DNA of 64,000 nucleotides from Flavobacterium urocaniciphilum (GTDB lineage Bacteria; Bacteroidota; Bacteroidia; Flavobacteriales; Flavobacteriaceae). Below are positions 41,474 to 51,685 of the stretch, in pieces. The translations under genes and the position numbers were made by a program. The stretch spans positions 124,001 through 188,000 of the forward strand of contig NZ_FOEI01000004.1 of assembly GCF_900110615.1 (NCBI RefSeq), in the 5' to 3' direction. How positions within the stretch are numbered: the first letter of the stretch is position 1; each line of letters begins with the position of its first letter. The notes beneath the pieces were generated by a model. It did no database searches and was not told the origin of the DNA. It worked only from the letters and a program-made list of their open reading frames with translations.

Positions 41474-43738
41474 TTATTCTACACCAATTTCATCCACAAA
41501 CAACCAAGCATTGGAACCCGCACCAGGCATTCCATCGGGAATTTTACCAAAATTAGTTGCGATTACTTTTACGAATTGAGCTTTTTGTGTTTGACAATTA
41601 ATAAACACTTTTCCATCCACTAATTTAATGGAATCTCTAGATATTTTGGCAATACTTTCATATTCCTTTCCATTATTGGAAACTAAAACTTCAATACTCT
41701 CTGGGAAGTAAATCCAACTTCCTTGACTTTCCAAAACGGAAACAGTTATTTTATTAATGGTTTCAATTTTTCCAAGATTAATACTTGCATTCAAATCTTT
41801 ACCCGAAAATCCTAACCAATCTTTACCTAGGGTTTTATTCTTAGAAACCATTCCATCTACTAATGTTAATGCGCCACCATGACTATAATTCTCATTTGGT
41901 TGATGCATCAATTCTATTTTTTTTCCAGTAGCTTTATTGATTTGAAAAGACTGTTGTGTTGTAGCACTTTTTTGCACTTCATTTTCAAAATAAGCAGCTT
42001 TAATTGTAACATTTTTTGAAATTTTAATTGGACTTTTATATTTCAAAGAATTAATAGTTGGATTCGTTCCGTCTAAAGTATATCTGATATTTTTGGAATT
42101 CTTAGCTGAATTCAGTTCAAATAAAATCCCCTTTTGTGTTGCTTTCACTTTAGTTGTAATATCAAAAACGGCTTTACTGAAATTGATTCCTTTCTGTTCT
42201 AAAACTTCAAAATGTTGCAACATTCTGTTTTGAAAATCGGTATAATTTTCAGGATTAGATGTTCCCCAAACCACTTCCGACAAGGCTAACATTCTTGGAA
42301 AAATCATGTATTCTACATGACTTGGCGTTTCAATATATTCTGTCCAAAGATTCGCTTGTGCTCCTAATATATATTTTGCTTCTTCTGAAGTTAATTCTTT
42401 TGGCGATGGATTAAACGCATATACTTTTTCAACTGGTGTATACCCGCCAAATGCAATTGGTTCGTTTTTAGGATTACCTTGATAATGATCAAAATAACAA
42501 TGCGAACCTGGCGACATCACCACGAAATGCTTTTGCTTTGCAGCTGCGATTCCGCCTTCAGTTCCGCGCCAACTCATAACTGCTGCGTTTGGAGCTAAAC
42601 CACCTTCAAGAATTTCATCCCAACCTATAATTTTTCTTCCTTTTCTGTTTACGAATTTTTCAATGCGTTGAATGAAATAACTTTGCAATTCGTGTTCGTC
42701 TTTTAAGTTTTCGTCCTTCATTCTTTTTTGACAATGCGAACATTTTTTCCATCTTATTTTCGGACACTCATCACCTCCAATATGAATATATTCTGATGGA
42801 AATAACGTCATGACTTCGCTTAAAATATTTTCTAAAAAAGTAAAGGTCTCATCTTTAGGACAAAAAACATCATCCAAAACACCCCAAATTTTTCCAACTT
42901 CAAATGGTCCGCCCGTACAAGAATATTCAGGATAAGCCGCTAAAGCCGCTACAGCATGACCTGGCATTTCAATTTCTGGAACAATAGTTATGTGACGTTG
43001 AGCAGCATAAGCAACAACATCTTTAATTTCTTCTTGAGTATAAAATCCGCCGTAGCGTTTGTCGTCAAATTTTTGATCGCTATAATGACCAATCATTGAG
43101 CCATTTCGATAAGCGCCAATTTCAGTCAATTTTGGATATTTTTTAATTTCAATACGCCAACCTTGATCATCGGTTAAATGCCAATGAAACGTATTGAACT
43201 TATACATTGCTAAATAATCAATATATTTTTTTACAAAATCTACTGGAAAGAAATGACGTGCACAATCGAGATGCATACCACGCCAAGCGTATTTAGGCTG
43301 ATCTTCAATTATTAAACAAGGTAATATAAATTTCTCATTTTTTTGAATTGGAAGTAATTGTTGTAACGTTTGAAAAGCATAAAAAACACCAATATTTCTG
43401 CTTGCTTTAATTTGGATTTGAGATGTTGTAACATTTAATTTATAGAAATCTAATGAAGAATTACTCGAATCTTCCTTTTGAATTTCAATTGTATTTATTG
43501 GGCTTTTTGAATTATTTACAACTTGTAATTCGAAACCATTATTGCTTTTCAAGTATTGATTGAATAAATCAACTTCGTTTTGAAATTCAGAATTTGTTAA
43601 TAGAATTTTCGTGTTTTCATTCAGAATGAAATTCCCTTTTTCAAATATGACTTTTGAAGGCTTAGGAATTAAAGCCAAATCCTTTTGTGAATAGGAAAAA
43701 TGTACAAATAAAAGTAGTAGTAAGCACTTTTTAAGCAT
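41474..43738 (-). CDS. Glycoside hydrolase family 20 beta-N-acetylhexosaminidase
   Basis: The 754-residue protein has a signal peptide, a GH20b alpha/beta domain (to about 140), a catalytic TIM barrel with YAWRGMHLDCARHF, HWHLTDDQGWRIEI and the catalytic Asp-Glu pair in HIGGDECPK, a chitobiase-like C-terminal domain (YTLDGTNPTINS), and a final F5/8-type discoidin-like domain. It removes terminal GlcNAc or GalNAc. It is the first gene of the operon with glycosylasparaginase, CutC and beta-mannosidase, so N-glycan breakdown is likely. Confidence 0.94.
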   Translation of the reverse strand: MLKKCLLLLLFVHFSYSQKDLALIPKPSKVIFEKGNFILNENTKILLTNSEFQNEVDLFNQYLKSNNGFELQVVNNSKSPINTIEIQKEDSSNSSLDFYKLNVTTSQIQIKASRNIGVFYAFQTLQQLLPIQKNEKFILPCLIIEDQPKYAWRGMHLDCARHFFPVDFVKKYIDYLAMYKFNTFHWHLTDDQGWRIEIKKYPKLTEIGAYRNGSMIGHYSDQKFDDKRYGGFYTQEEIKDVVAYAAQRHITIVPEIEMPGHAVAALAAYPEYSCTGGPFEVGKIWGVLDDVFCPKDETFTFLENILSEVMTLFPSEYIHIGGDECPKIRWKKCSHCQKRMKDENLKDEHELQSYFIQRIEKFVNRKGRKIIGWDEILEGGLAPNAAVMSWRGTEGGIAAAKQKHFVVMSPGSHCYFDHYQGNPKNEPIAFGGYTPVEKVYAFNPSPKELTSEEAKYILGAQANLWTEYIETPSHVEYMIFPRMLALSEVVWGTSNPENYTDFQNRMLQHFEVLEQKGINFSKAVFDITTKVKATQKGILFELNSAKNSKNIRYTLDGTNPTINSLKYKSPIKISKNVTIKAAYFENEVQKSATTQQSFQINKATGKKIELMHQPNENYSHGGALTLVDGMVSKNKTLGKDWLGFSGKDLNASINLGKIETINKITVSVLESQGSWIYFPESIEVLVSNNGKEYESIAKISRDSIKLVDGKVFINCQTQKAQFVKVIATNFGKIPDGMPGAGSNAWLFVDEIGVE

Positions 43739-43801
43739 TGTAATAGTGTGTTGGTTGTTTACTGCGTCAGTTCGCTGCGCTTGTTTGGCTAAAAATACAA
43801 A

Positions 43802-43828
43802 AAAAGCCTCACAATTAGTGAGGCTTTT
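43802..43828 (-). terminator. Terminator after hppA
   Basis: AAAAGCCTCAC and GTGAGGCTTTT form an 11-bp stem with a 5-nt loop and an eight-to-ten T run on the minus strand. Confidence 0.9.
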
Positions 43829-43847
43829 AAAAATCTATTGTAATAAA

Positions 43848-46487
43848 TTATTTTTGATCTAATGCTGCAATCTTAGCATCAACTTCTTTTGCCGTTCCTT
43901 CGAAAACTTTTTCAGTTTTAGTTTCTTTACCGTCTACAACAGAAGTAATGGTTACTATTGCTTTTTCTTTACCATTTTTTAAGCTTTCTCTTTTAATTTG
44001 GATTTTTTGCTCTTCTTGTTGTGTTACTACATCGCTATTATCTTGGTGACGTTTATCATAATCTGCATCGTGGCCGTGGTTACAATTTGGACCGTGAACA
44101 TGTGCGTCTCCGATATATTTACCGTTTTCATCGTATTGTGACATACATTGATCTTTACATTCTTGAGAACAACCATTGTCTTCACACATTTTTGCACATT
44201 CCTCTTTTGACATTGTTGCACATTTTGATAAATCACATTTACCATCTTTGCAAACCATTTCTTTTTTCTCAGTAGCACAACAAGCTCCCATTTTATGGTC
44301 TCCTGCTCCATGACCGCTTCCTAAGATTGGTGCAATAACTAATCCGATTAAACACGTTAATTTAATTAAGATATTCATTGATGGACCAGAAGTATCTTTA
44401 AATGGATCTCCAACAGTATCTCCAGTAACTGCAGCTTTATGTGCATCTGATCCTTTGTACGTCATTTCACCATTAATTTCAACACCCGCTTCGAATGATT
44501 TTTTAGCATTATCCCAAGCACCACCAGCGTTATTTTGGAAAACTGCCCAAAGTACACCAGAAACGGTAACTCCAGCCATATAACCACCTAACATTTCTGC
44601 AATTAACTGATTGTTTTCACCATAAACTAATTTACCTAATAATACAATTGCTATTGGGAAACCGATTGTTAAAATACCAGGCAACATCATTTCACGTAAG
44701 GCAGCTTTTGTAGAAATTTCAACACATTTACCATATTCAGGTTTTCCAGTTCCTTCCATAATTCCTGGAATTTCTTTGAATTGGCGACGTACTTCGTACA
44801 CCATGTCCATTGCAGCTTTACCAACTGAATTCATCGCTAAAGCAGAGAAAACTACAGGAATCATACCGCCAATAAATAGCATTGCCAATACTGGTGCTTT
44901 GAAGATATTAATCCCATCAATTCCAGTAAACGTTACATACGCAGCAAATAATGCTAACGAAGTCAATGCAGCAGAAGCAATTGCAAAACCTTTACCAGTT
45001 GCTGCTGTTGTATTTCCTACTGAATCTAAAATATCTGTACGTGTACGAACTTCTTTTGGCAATTCACTCATTTCGGCGATACCACCAGCGTTATCTGAAA
45101 TTGGTCCGAATGCATCGATTGCTAATTGCATAGCTGTTGTAGCCATCATTGCTGAAGCTGCTAAAGCAACTCCGTAAAATCCAGCTAAAGCGTATGTTGC
45201 CCAAATAGCAGCACCAAATAATAATACCGTTGGGAAAGTAGAAATCATACCCGTAGCTAATCCAGCGATTACGTTTGTTCCTGCACCTGTTGATGATTTT
45301 TGCACGATTGCTAATACAGGTTTTGTGCCTAATCCTGTGTAATATTCTGTTACAGAAGAAATTGCACCACCTACAAATAAACCAATTAATGTAGCATAGA
45401 ATACACGCATTGATGAGATTTTTTGAGCACCTTCTCCGAAATATTCCATAGTCATTACTTCAGGAAGCATATATTGTACTAAGAAGAAACAAGAAACCGC
45501 TGTTAAAACAATAGAAACCCAGTTTCCAATATTTAATGCTTTTTGTACTTGCGCTTCCTTCGCACTATCACTAGAAATTTTCACTAACATTGTACCGATA
45601 ATTGAGAATAGAATTCCGAAACCAGCGATAGCCATTGGCAATAAAATTGGACCGATACCTCCAAAAGCATCTTCAATTTTACCACCCATATCTTTAATAA
45701 CATAATTACCTAAAACCATTGCTGCTAAAACAGTCGCCACATACGAACCAAATAAATCGGCACCCATTCCGGCAACGTCTCCAACATTATCACCTACGTT
45801 ATCTGCAATTGTAGCAGGATTACGAGGATCATCTTCTGGAATACCCGCTTCAACTTTACCAACTAAATCGGCACCAACATCGGCAGCTTTTGTATAAATA
45901 CCACCTCCAACACGTGCGAATAATGCGATAGACTCCGCTCCTAATGAAAATCCAGCTAACGTTTCTAAAACGACTGTCATACCATCAGTATCTGTCCAAA
46001 CACCTCCCATAAATTTTTGATAGAAAATTATGAAGAAACCTGTTAATCCTAAAACAGCTAAACCAGCAACTCCTAATCCCATAACGGTACCACCACCAAA
46101 AGAAACATTTAAAGCTTGTGGTAAACTAGTTCGTGCCGCTTGAGTAGTACGAACGTTTGTTTTTGTTGCAATTTTCATACCCATATTTCCAGCTAATGCT
46201 GAAAAGATAGCTCCGAATATAAATGCTATAACAATTAATAAATGTGTTTTTACACCTGGAATAAAAGTGATTCCAGCTAATACAACACTAGCAACTAGAA
46301 CAAAAATTGCTAATAACCTGTATTCTGCTTTTAAGAAGGCTAATGCACCTTCATAAATATAATCTGAAATTTCTTTCATTTTACCGTCACCGGCATCTTG
46401 TTTAAGAACCCAAGAACGTTTGATAGCCATAAAAAGCAAGCCAATTATAGCCATAGCAATTGGCAAGTAAATCATAAATTCATTCAT
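43848..46487 (-). CDS. hppA: Membrane-bound ion-pumping pyrophosphatase with a Cys/His-rich C-terminal extension
   Basis: From ATG 46487 the protein is 879 residues. The first 730 or so have the M-PPase motifs [48 protein letters not shown] and GGAWDNAKK, with about 16 membrane segments. Ala in GNTTAA is the residue seen in K+-dependent enzymes. After the last membrane segment ([11 protein letters not shown]) there is an unusual soluble tail of about 145 residues with 11 Cys, several His ([13 protein letters not shown]) and a Lys/Glu-rich end. It hydrolyses pyrophosphate to pump H+ or Na+. The tail suggests metal binding, which is inference. A further in-frame ATG at 46541 is unlikely. Confidence 0.92.
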   Translation of the reverse strand: MNEFMIYLPIAMAIIGLLFMAIKRSWVLKQDAGDGKMKEISDYIYEGALAFLKAEYRLLAIFVLVASVVLAGITFIPGVKTHLLIVIAFIFGAIFSALAGNMGMKIATKTNVRTTQAARTSLPQALNVSFGGGTVMGLGVAGLAVLGLTGFFIIFYQKFMGGVWTDTDGMTVVLETLAGFSLGAESIALFARVGGGIYTKAADVGADLVGKVEAGIPEDDPRNPATIADNVGDNVGDVAGMGADLFGSYVATVLAAMVLGNYVIKDMGGKIEDAFGGIGPILLPMAIAGFGILFSIIGTMLVKISSDSAKEAQVQKALNIGNWVSIVLTAVSCFFLVQYMLPEVMTMEYFGEGAQKISSMRVFYATLIGLFVGGAISSVTEYYTGLGTKPVLAIVQKSSTGAGTNVIAGLATGMISTFPTVLLFGAAIWATYALAGFYGVALAASAMMATTAMQLAIDAFGPISDNAGGIAEMSELPKEVRTRTDILDSVGNTTAATGKGFAIASAALTSLALFAAYVTFTGIDGINIFKAPVLAMLFIGGMIPVVFSALAMNSVGKAAMDMVYEVRRQFKEIPGIMEGTGKPEYGKCVEISTKAALREMMLPGILTIGFPIAIVLLGKLVYGENNQLIAEMLGGYMAGVTVSGVLWAVFQNNAGGAWDNAKKSFEAGVEINGEMTYKGSDAHKAAVTGDTVGDPFKDTSGPSMNILIKLTCLIGLVIAPILGSGHGAGDHKMGACCATEKKEMVCKDGKCDLSKCATMSKEECAKMCEDNGCSQECKDQCMSQYDENGKYIGDAHVHGPNCNHGHDADYDKRHQDNSDVVTQQEEQKIQIKRESLKNGKEKAIVTITSVVDGKETKTEKVFEGTAKEVDAKIAALDQK

Positions 46488-46530
46488 AGTTTTTAGTAAA
46501 AAGTTAATTGTTAGATTAACAAAAATAAAC

Positions 46531-46567
46531 AAAAAAGGCAATTATCCTAATGATAATTGCCTTTTTT
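46531..46567 (-). terminator. Terminator between ppa and hppA
   Basis: AAAAAAGGCAATTATC pairs with GATAATTGCCTTTTTT in a 16-bp stem with T-runs on both strands. Confidence 0.9.
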
Positions 46568-46584
46568 AATAAATTTATTGAAAA

Positions 46585-47115
46585 TTACTTAATACTAAAT
46601 AATCCTTCTGGTTTGTTCTCAATTGCATTGAAACGATCTACACATTCTTTCATAATTTGTTTCGCTTCATTCACATCTCCCCATCCTTGAACATCAACTT
46701 TTTTGTTTTCTAAATCTTTATAAACTTCAAAGAAATGTTCAATTTCTTTTAATAAGTGAGGATTGATATCTGATAAATCGTTTAATTTATTCCAAATTGG
46801 ATCAGAAACAGGTACACAAATTACTTTTTCATCTGGACCTTTATCGTCTGCCATGTGGAAAACTCCGATTGGTTTAACTTCGATAACACAACCAGGGAAA
46901 GTTGGTTTTGTAACTAAAACTAAAACATCTAATGGATCACCATCTAATGCTAACGTTTCTGGAATAAATCCGTAATCTGCTGGATACATCATTGAAGAGA
47001 ATAACATTCTATCAAAACGCATTCTTTTCAAATCGAAATCGTACTCATATTTGTTTCTACTTCCTCTTGGAATTTCTACTAAAACGTCGAACGTTTGTAT
47101 TTTATCTGCTGTCAT
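46585..47115 (-). CDS. ppa: Soluble inorganic pyrophosphatase
   Basis: The 176-residue family I pyrophosphatase has EIPRGSRNKYEYD near the N-terminus, YPADYGFIPETLALDGDPLDVLVL with the metal-binding Asp residues (a region near 60-83), and VCVPVSDP. A TACCTTTG -7 box lies at 47143-47136. It is separated from the membrane pyrophosphatase gene only by a terminator, so the cell keeps two pyrophosphate-consuming enzymes side by side. Confidence 0.96.
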   Translation of the reverse strand: MTADKIQTFDVLVEIPRGSRNKYEYDFDLKRMRFDRMLFSSMMYPADYGFIPETLALDGDPLDVLVLVTKPTFPGCVIEVKPIGVFHMADDKGPDEKVICVPVSDPIWNKLNDLSDINPHLLKEIEHFFEVYKDLENKKVDVQGWGDVNEAKQIMKECVDRFNAIENKPEGLFSIK

Positions 47116-47150
47116 TATATTTTATTTTTCGGGCGCAAAGGTAGTAAAAA

Positions 47151-47178
47151 GTTAGGAGTTGGAAGTTGGAAGTTGGAA
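47151..47178. repeat. Tandem GTTGGAA heptamer
   Basis: Three perfect copies of GTTGGAA (47158-47178) are preceded by one degenerate copy, GTTAGGA. It lies upstream of the ppa -7 box and might vary in copy number. Confidence 0.75.
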
Positions 47179-47192
47179 GTTTTTTTGAAAAA

Positions 47193-47783
47193 TTAACGAT
47201 TTCTTTTTTTTAAATAATGATGCCATAACAAATAAGTTGCCAAGGAACGATATGGTTTCCAATTATTTGCAAAGTCTTCCATTTCTATTAATGTTTCCGT
47301 TTGGAATAATTCGCGCATCGTATGTTGAACAGCAATATCTCCGATAGGAAACACATCTTTCTTTTGTAAACAGAACATCAAATAGACTTGAGCGGTCCAT
47401 TTACCGACACCTTTTAGCTGAATTAATTCTGCAAAAATTTCTTCTTCCTTTTTTGAATGAAAACTTTCTAAATCGATTTGTTTCTCTACAATACAAAAAG
47501 CTAAATTTTTAATATAACTGATTTTTTGTCGTGAAACACCACACAATTTCAACTCTTCATCTGAAGCAATTAACAATAATTCTGGTGTAAATCCATTCAG
47601 ATACTTTTCTACTTTATCATAACACGCTTTTGCCGAAGCCATAGAAACTTGTTGTTCCAAAATCAATTGAGAAAGCGCCATAAAACCGGATGGCCTTGTA
47701 GTGATTTCCGGAATTCCATAAGTATCAATAATGGTTTGAAACTTCGGTTCGAGTTGAATTAAATTTTGTAAATCTGAAAACAT
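47193..47783 (-). CDS. DNA-3-methyladenine glycosylase (HhH-GPD, AlkA type)
   Basis: The 196-residue protein has a helix-hairpin-helix (LIQLKGVGKWTAQVYLMF, about 120-137) followed by the catalytic Asp in VFPIGDIAVQHTM, and an N-terminal FMALSQLILEQQVSMASAKACY helix region. These are hallmarks of AlkA-like base-excision glycosylases. It lacks the N-terminal AlkA domain of E. coli, as many short bacterial homologues do. It is a single gene with a repeat element upstream. Confidence 0.9.
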   Translation of the reverse strand: MFSDLQNLIQLEPKFQTIIDTYGIPEITTRPSGFMALSQLILEQQVSMASAKACYDKVEKYLNGFTPELLLIASDEELKLCGVSRQKISYIKNLAFCIVEKQIDLESFHSKKEEEIFAELIQLKGVGKWTAQVYLMFCLQKKDVFPIGDIAVQHTMRELFQTETLIEMEDFANNWKPYRSLATYLLWHHYLKKRNR

Positions 47784-47847
47784 TTTAAGATTTTATTTCA
47801 CTTAGATTAAAAAGATTATAGAAATTACAAAGAATAAAAAATGATAA

Positions 47848-47954
47848 TAGCCGCGGTTGTAGCGGCATCCTTTTTATTTTGTTGCCTGAGTTGTTACACT
47901 GAGCTTATCGAAGTGTCGAAGGCAACAAAATAAAAAGATATAGCAAAAAACGCG
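47848..47954. repeat. Composite intergenic repeat element
   Basis: The outer arms TAGCCGCGG and AAACGCG enclose 16-bp perfect inverted repeats (47871-47886 and 47921-47936, TTTTTATTTTGTTGCC and its complement). In the middle is CACTGAGCTTATCGAAGTG, a short hairpin I recognise as common in Bacteroidota spacers. It lies between the alkA-type gene and the DUF5686 gene and holds no ORF. Confidence 0.7.
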
Positions 47955-47990
47955 TTGTTTAGTTGTTATAAAGCGAATACGTTATGCTCC

Positions 47991-50471
47991 TTAAAAATAG
48001 AATCCAAATCCTACTCTCACCGTAAATTTACGCGCATCTGGCATGTTTAAGTAACTTCCTCTCCAAGCTGCATCTACACGCATTACTTTGAAAATATTTC
48101 CAATTCCTGCATGGTATTCATAATAACCATCTACAGGCGCTACATAATTTTGTCCCGATGCATTTATGGCAATATTTTGATCTGAAACCGAACCATAAAC
48201 TGCTTTAATTCCCACAATTTCTCTCCAATTTAACTTACGTAACATTGGCACTCTAGCAAATAATTTACCGTTAAAATTATGTTCTAAATGTAAGGATGTA
48301 TATTGATCGGCTACGAAATCGTAATAATTTAATAAGTTGTACGTATTGTCGATAATGAAATACGATTGGTTTCCAGGAATAATACCCATTAACGATAACG
48401 GAACGGTTCCGAACGTTTTACCTACTTCTAAAGTAGAAAACAACCTTCCAAATCCACCAATCAATAATGGTTGACGATAATAAAATTGTAATTTAGAATA
48501 GTTAAAATCGCTATCCAACACTCCTTTTAAACCTTGAGAATAACTCACAAAAATTCTAGGATAATTTAAATCGACTTCAATTCGATCTACACCATAACCC
48601 ACCATTTTTCGTTTTGGCGTATAATTAACAACAAAATTCACTTCCGATTGTGTAATATTATTGGAAGTGGTTGTATGTGTATCATCCGTATAATAATCCA
48701 AATTAAATTCAGGCGAAGCCGATGAAAGTGTTCTGTAGGTAAAATTACTTTCAAATACTAAATTTTTAACCGGCTCAATTTCAAATCCTAAATTCGTTAG
48801 ATTTACATTCGTTAATTTATTATTCGTTCCACTTGAGAAAAACGAAGATGAAGCAAAACTCCTACCTAAAACATCGTTTGAAGTCGTTAAACTCACTCCA
48901 ATTTGCTCAACATCTCTTCGATTTCCTAACGAAACAATAAATCGGTTTTTCTTATCCAACATGTATTTCGCATTGATTCCGTATTTTACTTTATCGTCTT
49001 TAAATCCGTACGCTGTATACCCTTGAATTCTCCAGTAATCATTTGGACCGAAATACGTTCTACCACCAAAACGAATACGTTGCCCTTCAACATCATTATA
49101 TCCGAAAGTAGAGAAAATCGGACCAATATCAAATTTTCCGACTTGAATATAACCACTTCCTAAAATTGAAACTAAATTATAGATTCGTTTAATTTTTGGA
49201 ACTGTTTTTAACGTATCGAGCATTTCATAAATACCTCTTTCGTTAGAATTTAAAGTTTCGAATCGATTTTCTTCCCAATATTCATCGGATTTGGTAAACA
49301 CTTCTTTATCAAAAGTATTTACTTCTTCACGGTAAAATTTATCATCTTTTGGTTGATTGAACTCATGATTTTTAAACATCGTGGTACGTTTTCCGTACAT
49401 TCCGTTTGAACCTTCTTTTTTCGTTAAGGCAAAATCGGTCATCATATGATCACGTTTCAACAAGAAAACAGAATCATTTAAAACATCAAAATCTTGTTCA
49501 ATATAAATATCACGAACCCAGTTAATATTAGCACTTCTACTAGCCGTTAAATTTATTTTTTTAATGGCCCAAGTAGAATCATTAACCCAAAAATCTCCTT
49601 TAAAAGTCAGTTCGTTTTTTCTTCTTGGATAATACACAATGTTATAACACCACTTTTTATCTACAAAGGCACTATCTGCTAAAACATAATTATACACTTG
49701 AATTCCTGTTCTAGATAGAGGGCTTACGAAATCTTTATCGAAGAATTTTAAGTAATTATTATAAATATCGTAATCAGCATACAAATCCTTTAAAAACGCA
49801 TTAACACCATCGTTATTTGCATTTCCGAAACCCGAATATTTATTAGCCGTTAAAACATCTTTCGTTCTTTTTTTAACATTATCCCCATAAGTTTTACTCA
49901 TGGTTTCATTGATAAAAATTGGCAAGAAGTTTTTACCTGTAACAGCAGAAGTATCAACATGTTTAAAGATAAAATCAATACCTTTAAATACTTTACTTTT
50001 CATAAAAGCACTATCAATAGAATTGACATCAAATTCAATTTTTTCATATTTATCATATTGATAATGATCAAACATGTGCAAACCATTTTTCTTCTTTCTT
50101 TCCCATATTTTACGGAGAATATCAATGGCTGGATTATTCTTTTTAGAAGTTTTACCTCCATATATTTTTACCTCAGCAATTTGATTATCACTTTCTAAAA
50201 TAATTTTCAAATCATAATTATGTTCACCAGAAAGTTGAACCTCCTTATTTTTATAACCCATAAAAGTAACCACCAAAGTAGTATAGGTTTTTTTAGATTC
50301 TAAATAAAACTTCCCATTTTCATCAGCCAAAACACCTTCAGCAGAATATTTAAAGGCAACCGTAGCATAAGAAACAGGATTATTATCTTGATCTAACACA
50401 ACACCACTAACTTTTGTTTGCGAAAAGGCAAAAGAAGAAACTAGTAATAAAAAGGCAAATAAGTTTTTCAT
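47991..50471 (-). CDS. DUF5686 outer-membrane protein with carboxypeptidase-like domain
   Basis: The 826-residue protein has a signal peptide (to about FAFSQ), a carboxypeptidase-regulatory-like beta-sandwich (VSGVVLDQDNNPVSYATVAF, about 19-100), a charged region (about 105-330) and a long beta-barrel ending in VRVGFGFYF. This matches the DUF5686 family, with unknown function. Barrel strands with alternating aromatic residues occupy roughly residues 480-826. It follows pdhB after a terminator, so it has its own expression or depends on read-through. Confidence 0.88.
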   Translation of the reverse strand: MKNLFAFLLLVSSFAFSQTKVSGVVLDQDNNPVSYATVAFKYSAEGVLADENGKFYLESKKTYTTLVVTFMGYKNKEVQLSGEHNYDLKIILESDNQIAEVKIYGGKTSKKNNPAIDILRKIWERKKKNGLHMFDHYQYDKYEKIEFDVNSIDSAFMKSKVFKGIDFIFKHVDTSAVTGKNFLPIFINETMSKTYGDNVKKRTKDVLTANKYSGFGNANNDGVNAFLKDLYADYDIYNNYLKFFDKDFVSPLSRTGIQVYNYVLADSAFVDKKWCYNIVYYPRRKNELTFKGDFWVNDSTWAIKKINLTASRSANINWVRDIYIEQDFDVLNDSVFLLKRDHMMTDFALTKKEGSNGMYGKRTTMFKNHEFNQPKDDKFYREEVNTFDKEVFTKSDEYWEENRFETLNSNERGIYEMLDTLKTVPKIKRIYNLVSILGSGYIQVGKFDIGPIFSTFGYNDVEGQRIRFGGRTYFGPNDYWRIQGYTAYGFKDDKVKYGINAKYMLDKKNRFIVSLGNRRDVEQIGVSLTTSNDVLGRSFASSSFFSSGTNNKLTNVNLTNLGFEIEPVKNLVFESNFTYRTLSSASPEFNLDYYTDDTHTTTSNNITQSEVNFVVNYTPKRKMVGYGVDRIEVDLNYPRIFVSYSQGLKGVLDSDFNYSKLQFYYRQPLLIGGFGRLFSTLEVGKTFGTVPLSLMGIIPGNQSYFIIDNTYNLLNYYDFVADQYTSLHLEHNFNGKLFARVPMLRKLNWREIVGIKAVYGSVSDQNIAINASGQNYVAPVDGYYEYHAGIGNIFKVMRVDAAWRGSYLNMPDARKFTVRVGFGFYF

Positions 50472-50491
50472 CTCATATGGGTTTAAAAAAA

Positions 50492-50512
50492 AATCCCGAA
50501 ATAATCGGGATT
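50492..50512 (-). terminator. Terminator after pdhB
   Basis: AATCCCGA and TCGGGATT form an 8-bp stem with an eight-T run on the minus strand, between the pdhB stop and the DUF5686 ATG. Confidence 0.88.
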
Positions 50513-50536
50513 CAAATATAAAATATTTTTTTAATT

Positions 50537-51517
50537 CTAGTTTTTATAAAGCACCTTTTTAACTGCTTTAATTACATCGTTACTGTTTGGTAACCATTCT
50601 TGTAATAAAGTTGGTGAATAAGGCGCTGGAGTATCAGCAGTTGTGATACGTTGTACTGGTGCATCTAAATAATCGAAAGCACGCTCTTGCACCATATAGG
50701 TAATTTCTGAAGCAACAGAAGCAAATGGCCAAGCCTCTTCTAAAACTACTAATCTATTTGTTTTCTTAACTGAATTAATAATCGCATCATAATCCATCGG
50801 ACGAACCGTTCTTAAGTCGATAATTTCACAAGAAATACCTTCTTGAGCTAATGCATCAGCTGCAGCATGTGCTTCTTTAATAATTTTTCCAAAAGACACG
50901 ATTGTTACATCAGTACCTTCACGTTTAATATCAGCAACTCCTAATGGCAAAATGTATTCTCCATCTGGCACTTCACCTTTATCACCATACATTTGTTCTG
51001 ATTCCATGAAAATAACTGGATCGTTATCACGAATAGCCGCTTTTAATAATCCTTTAGCATCATAAGGAGTTGATGGAACTACTACTTTTAAACCTGGAGT
51101 ATTAGCAAACCAGTTTTCGAAAGCTTGAGAGTGTGTAGCACCTAATTGTCCTGCAGAAGCAGTTGGACCTCTAAATACCATCGGCATTGGAAATTGTCCA
51201 GCCGACATTTGACGCATTTTTGCTGCGTTATTAATAATTTGGTCAATTCCTACTAAACAGAAATTGAACGTCATGTATTCTACAATTGGTCTGTTTCCGT
51301 TCATAGCCGAACCTACTGCAATACCAGCAAAACCAAGCTCTGCAATTGGAGTATCGATAACTCTTTTCGGACCAAATTCATCTAACATTCCTTTTGAAGC
51401 TTTGTAGGCTCCATTATATTCCGCAACTTCTTCACCCATTAAATACACAGATTCATCTCTGCGCATTTCTTCACTCATCGCTTCAGCAATTGCTTCTCTA
51501 AACTGTATTGTTCTCAT
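50537..51517 (-). CDS. pdhB: Pyruvate dehydrogenase E1 component, beta subunit
   Basis: The 326-residue protein matches transketolase-like E1 beta subunits: REAIAEAMSEEMRRDESVYLMGEEVAEYNGAY as a region at the N-terminus, RVIDTPIAELGFAGIAVG, the RGPTASAGQLGATHSQAFE segment and EIIDLRTVRPMD in the C-terminal domain. It contributes to the thiamine diphosphate site with E1 alpha, whose gene is not in the window. Branched-chain or acetoin dehydrogenase beta subunits look similar, but the sequence is closest to PdhB as I know it. A TATTTTTG -7 box lies at 51552-51545. Confidence 0.92.
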   Translation of the reverse strand: MRTIQFREAIAEAMSEEMRRDESVYLMGEEVAEYNGAYKASKGMLDEFGPKRVIDTPIAELGFAGIAVGSAMNGNRPIVEYMTFNFCLVGIDQIINNAAKMRQMSAGQFPMPMVFRGPTASAGQLGATHSQAFENWFANTPGLKVVVPSTPYDAKGLLKAAIRDNDPVIFMESEQMYGDKGEVPDGEYILPLGVADIKREGTDVTIVSFGKIIKEAHAAADALAQEGISCEIIDLRTVRPMDYDAIINSVKKTNRLVVLEEAWPFASVASEITYMVQERAFDYLDAPVQRITTADTPAPYSPTLLQEWLPNSNDVIKAVKKVLYKN

Positions 51518-51685
51518 TTAATATGTTGTATATTTAGTGAAAGGCAAAAATAATAAATTTTAATGAGTACCATCACTAATCCTCATTTTTTTTCAAAGCA
51601 ACTTAATTTTATAACAAATTCTCAGTTTTTATGACTCTAATTTATTATTTGAAGCATACGTTTTGTTTTTCAATTCACTCACTTT

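Noticed and set aside
44776..45177. Long open frame on the plus strand opposite hppA (133 codons)
   Set aside because: It mirrors a strongly conserved coding region in the opposite strand, has no promoter or protein-like features and arises from codon bias in hppA.
50492..50512. Terminator with the same arms as the DAHP synthase attenuator, upstream of the DUF5686 gene
   Set aside because: I looked for a leader peptide and a competing strand and found none. It is best explained as the pdhB terminator, and the arm identity is likely chance.
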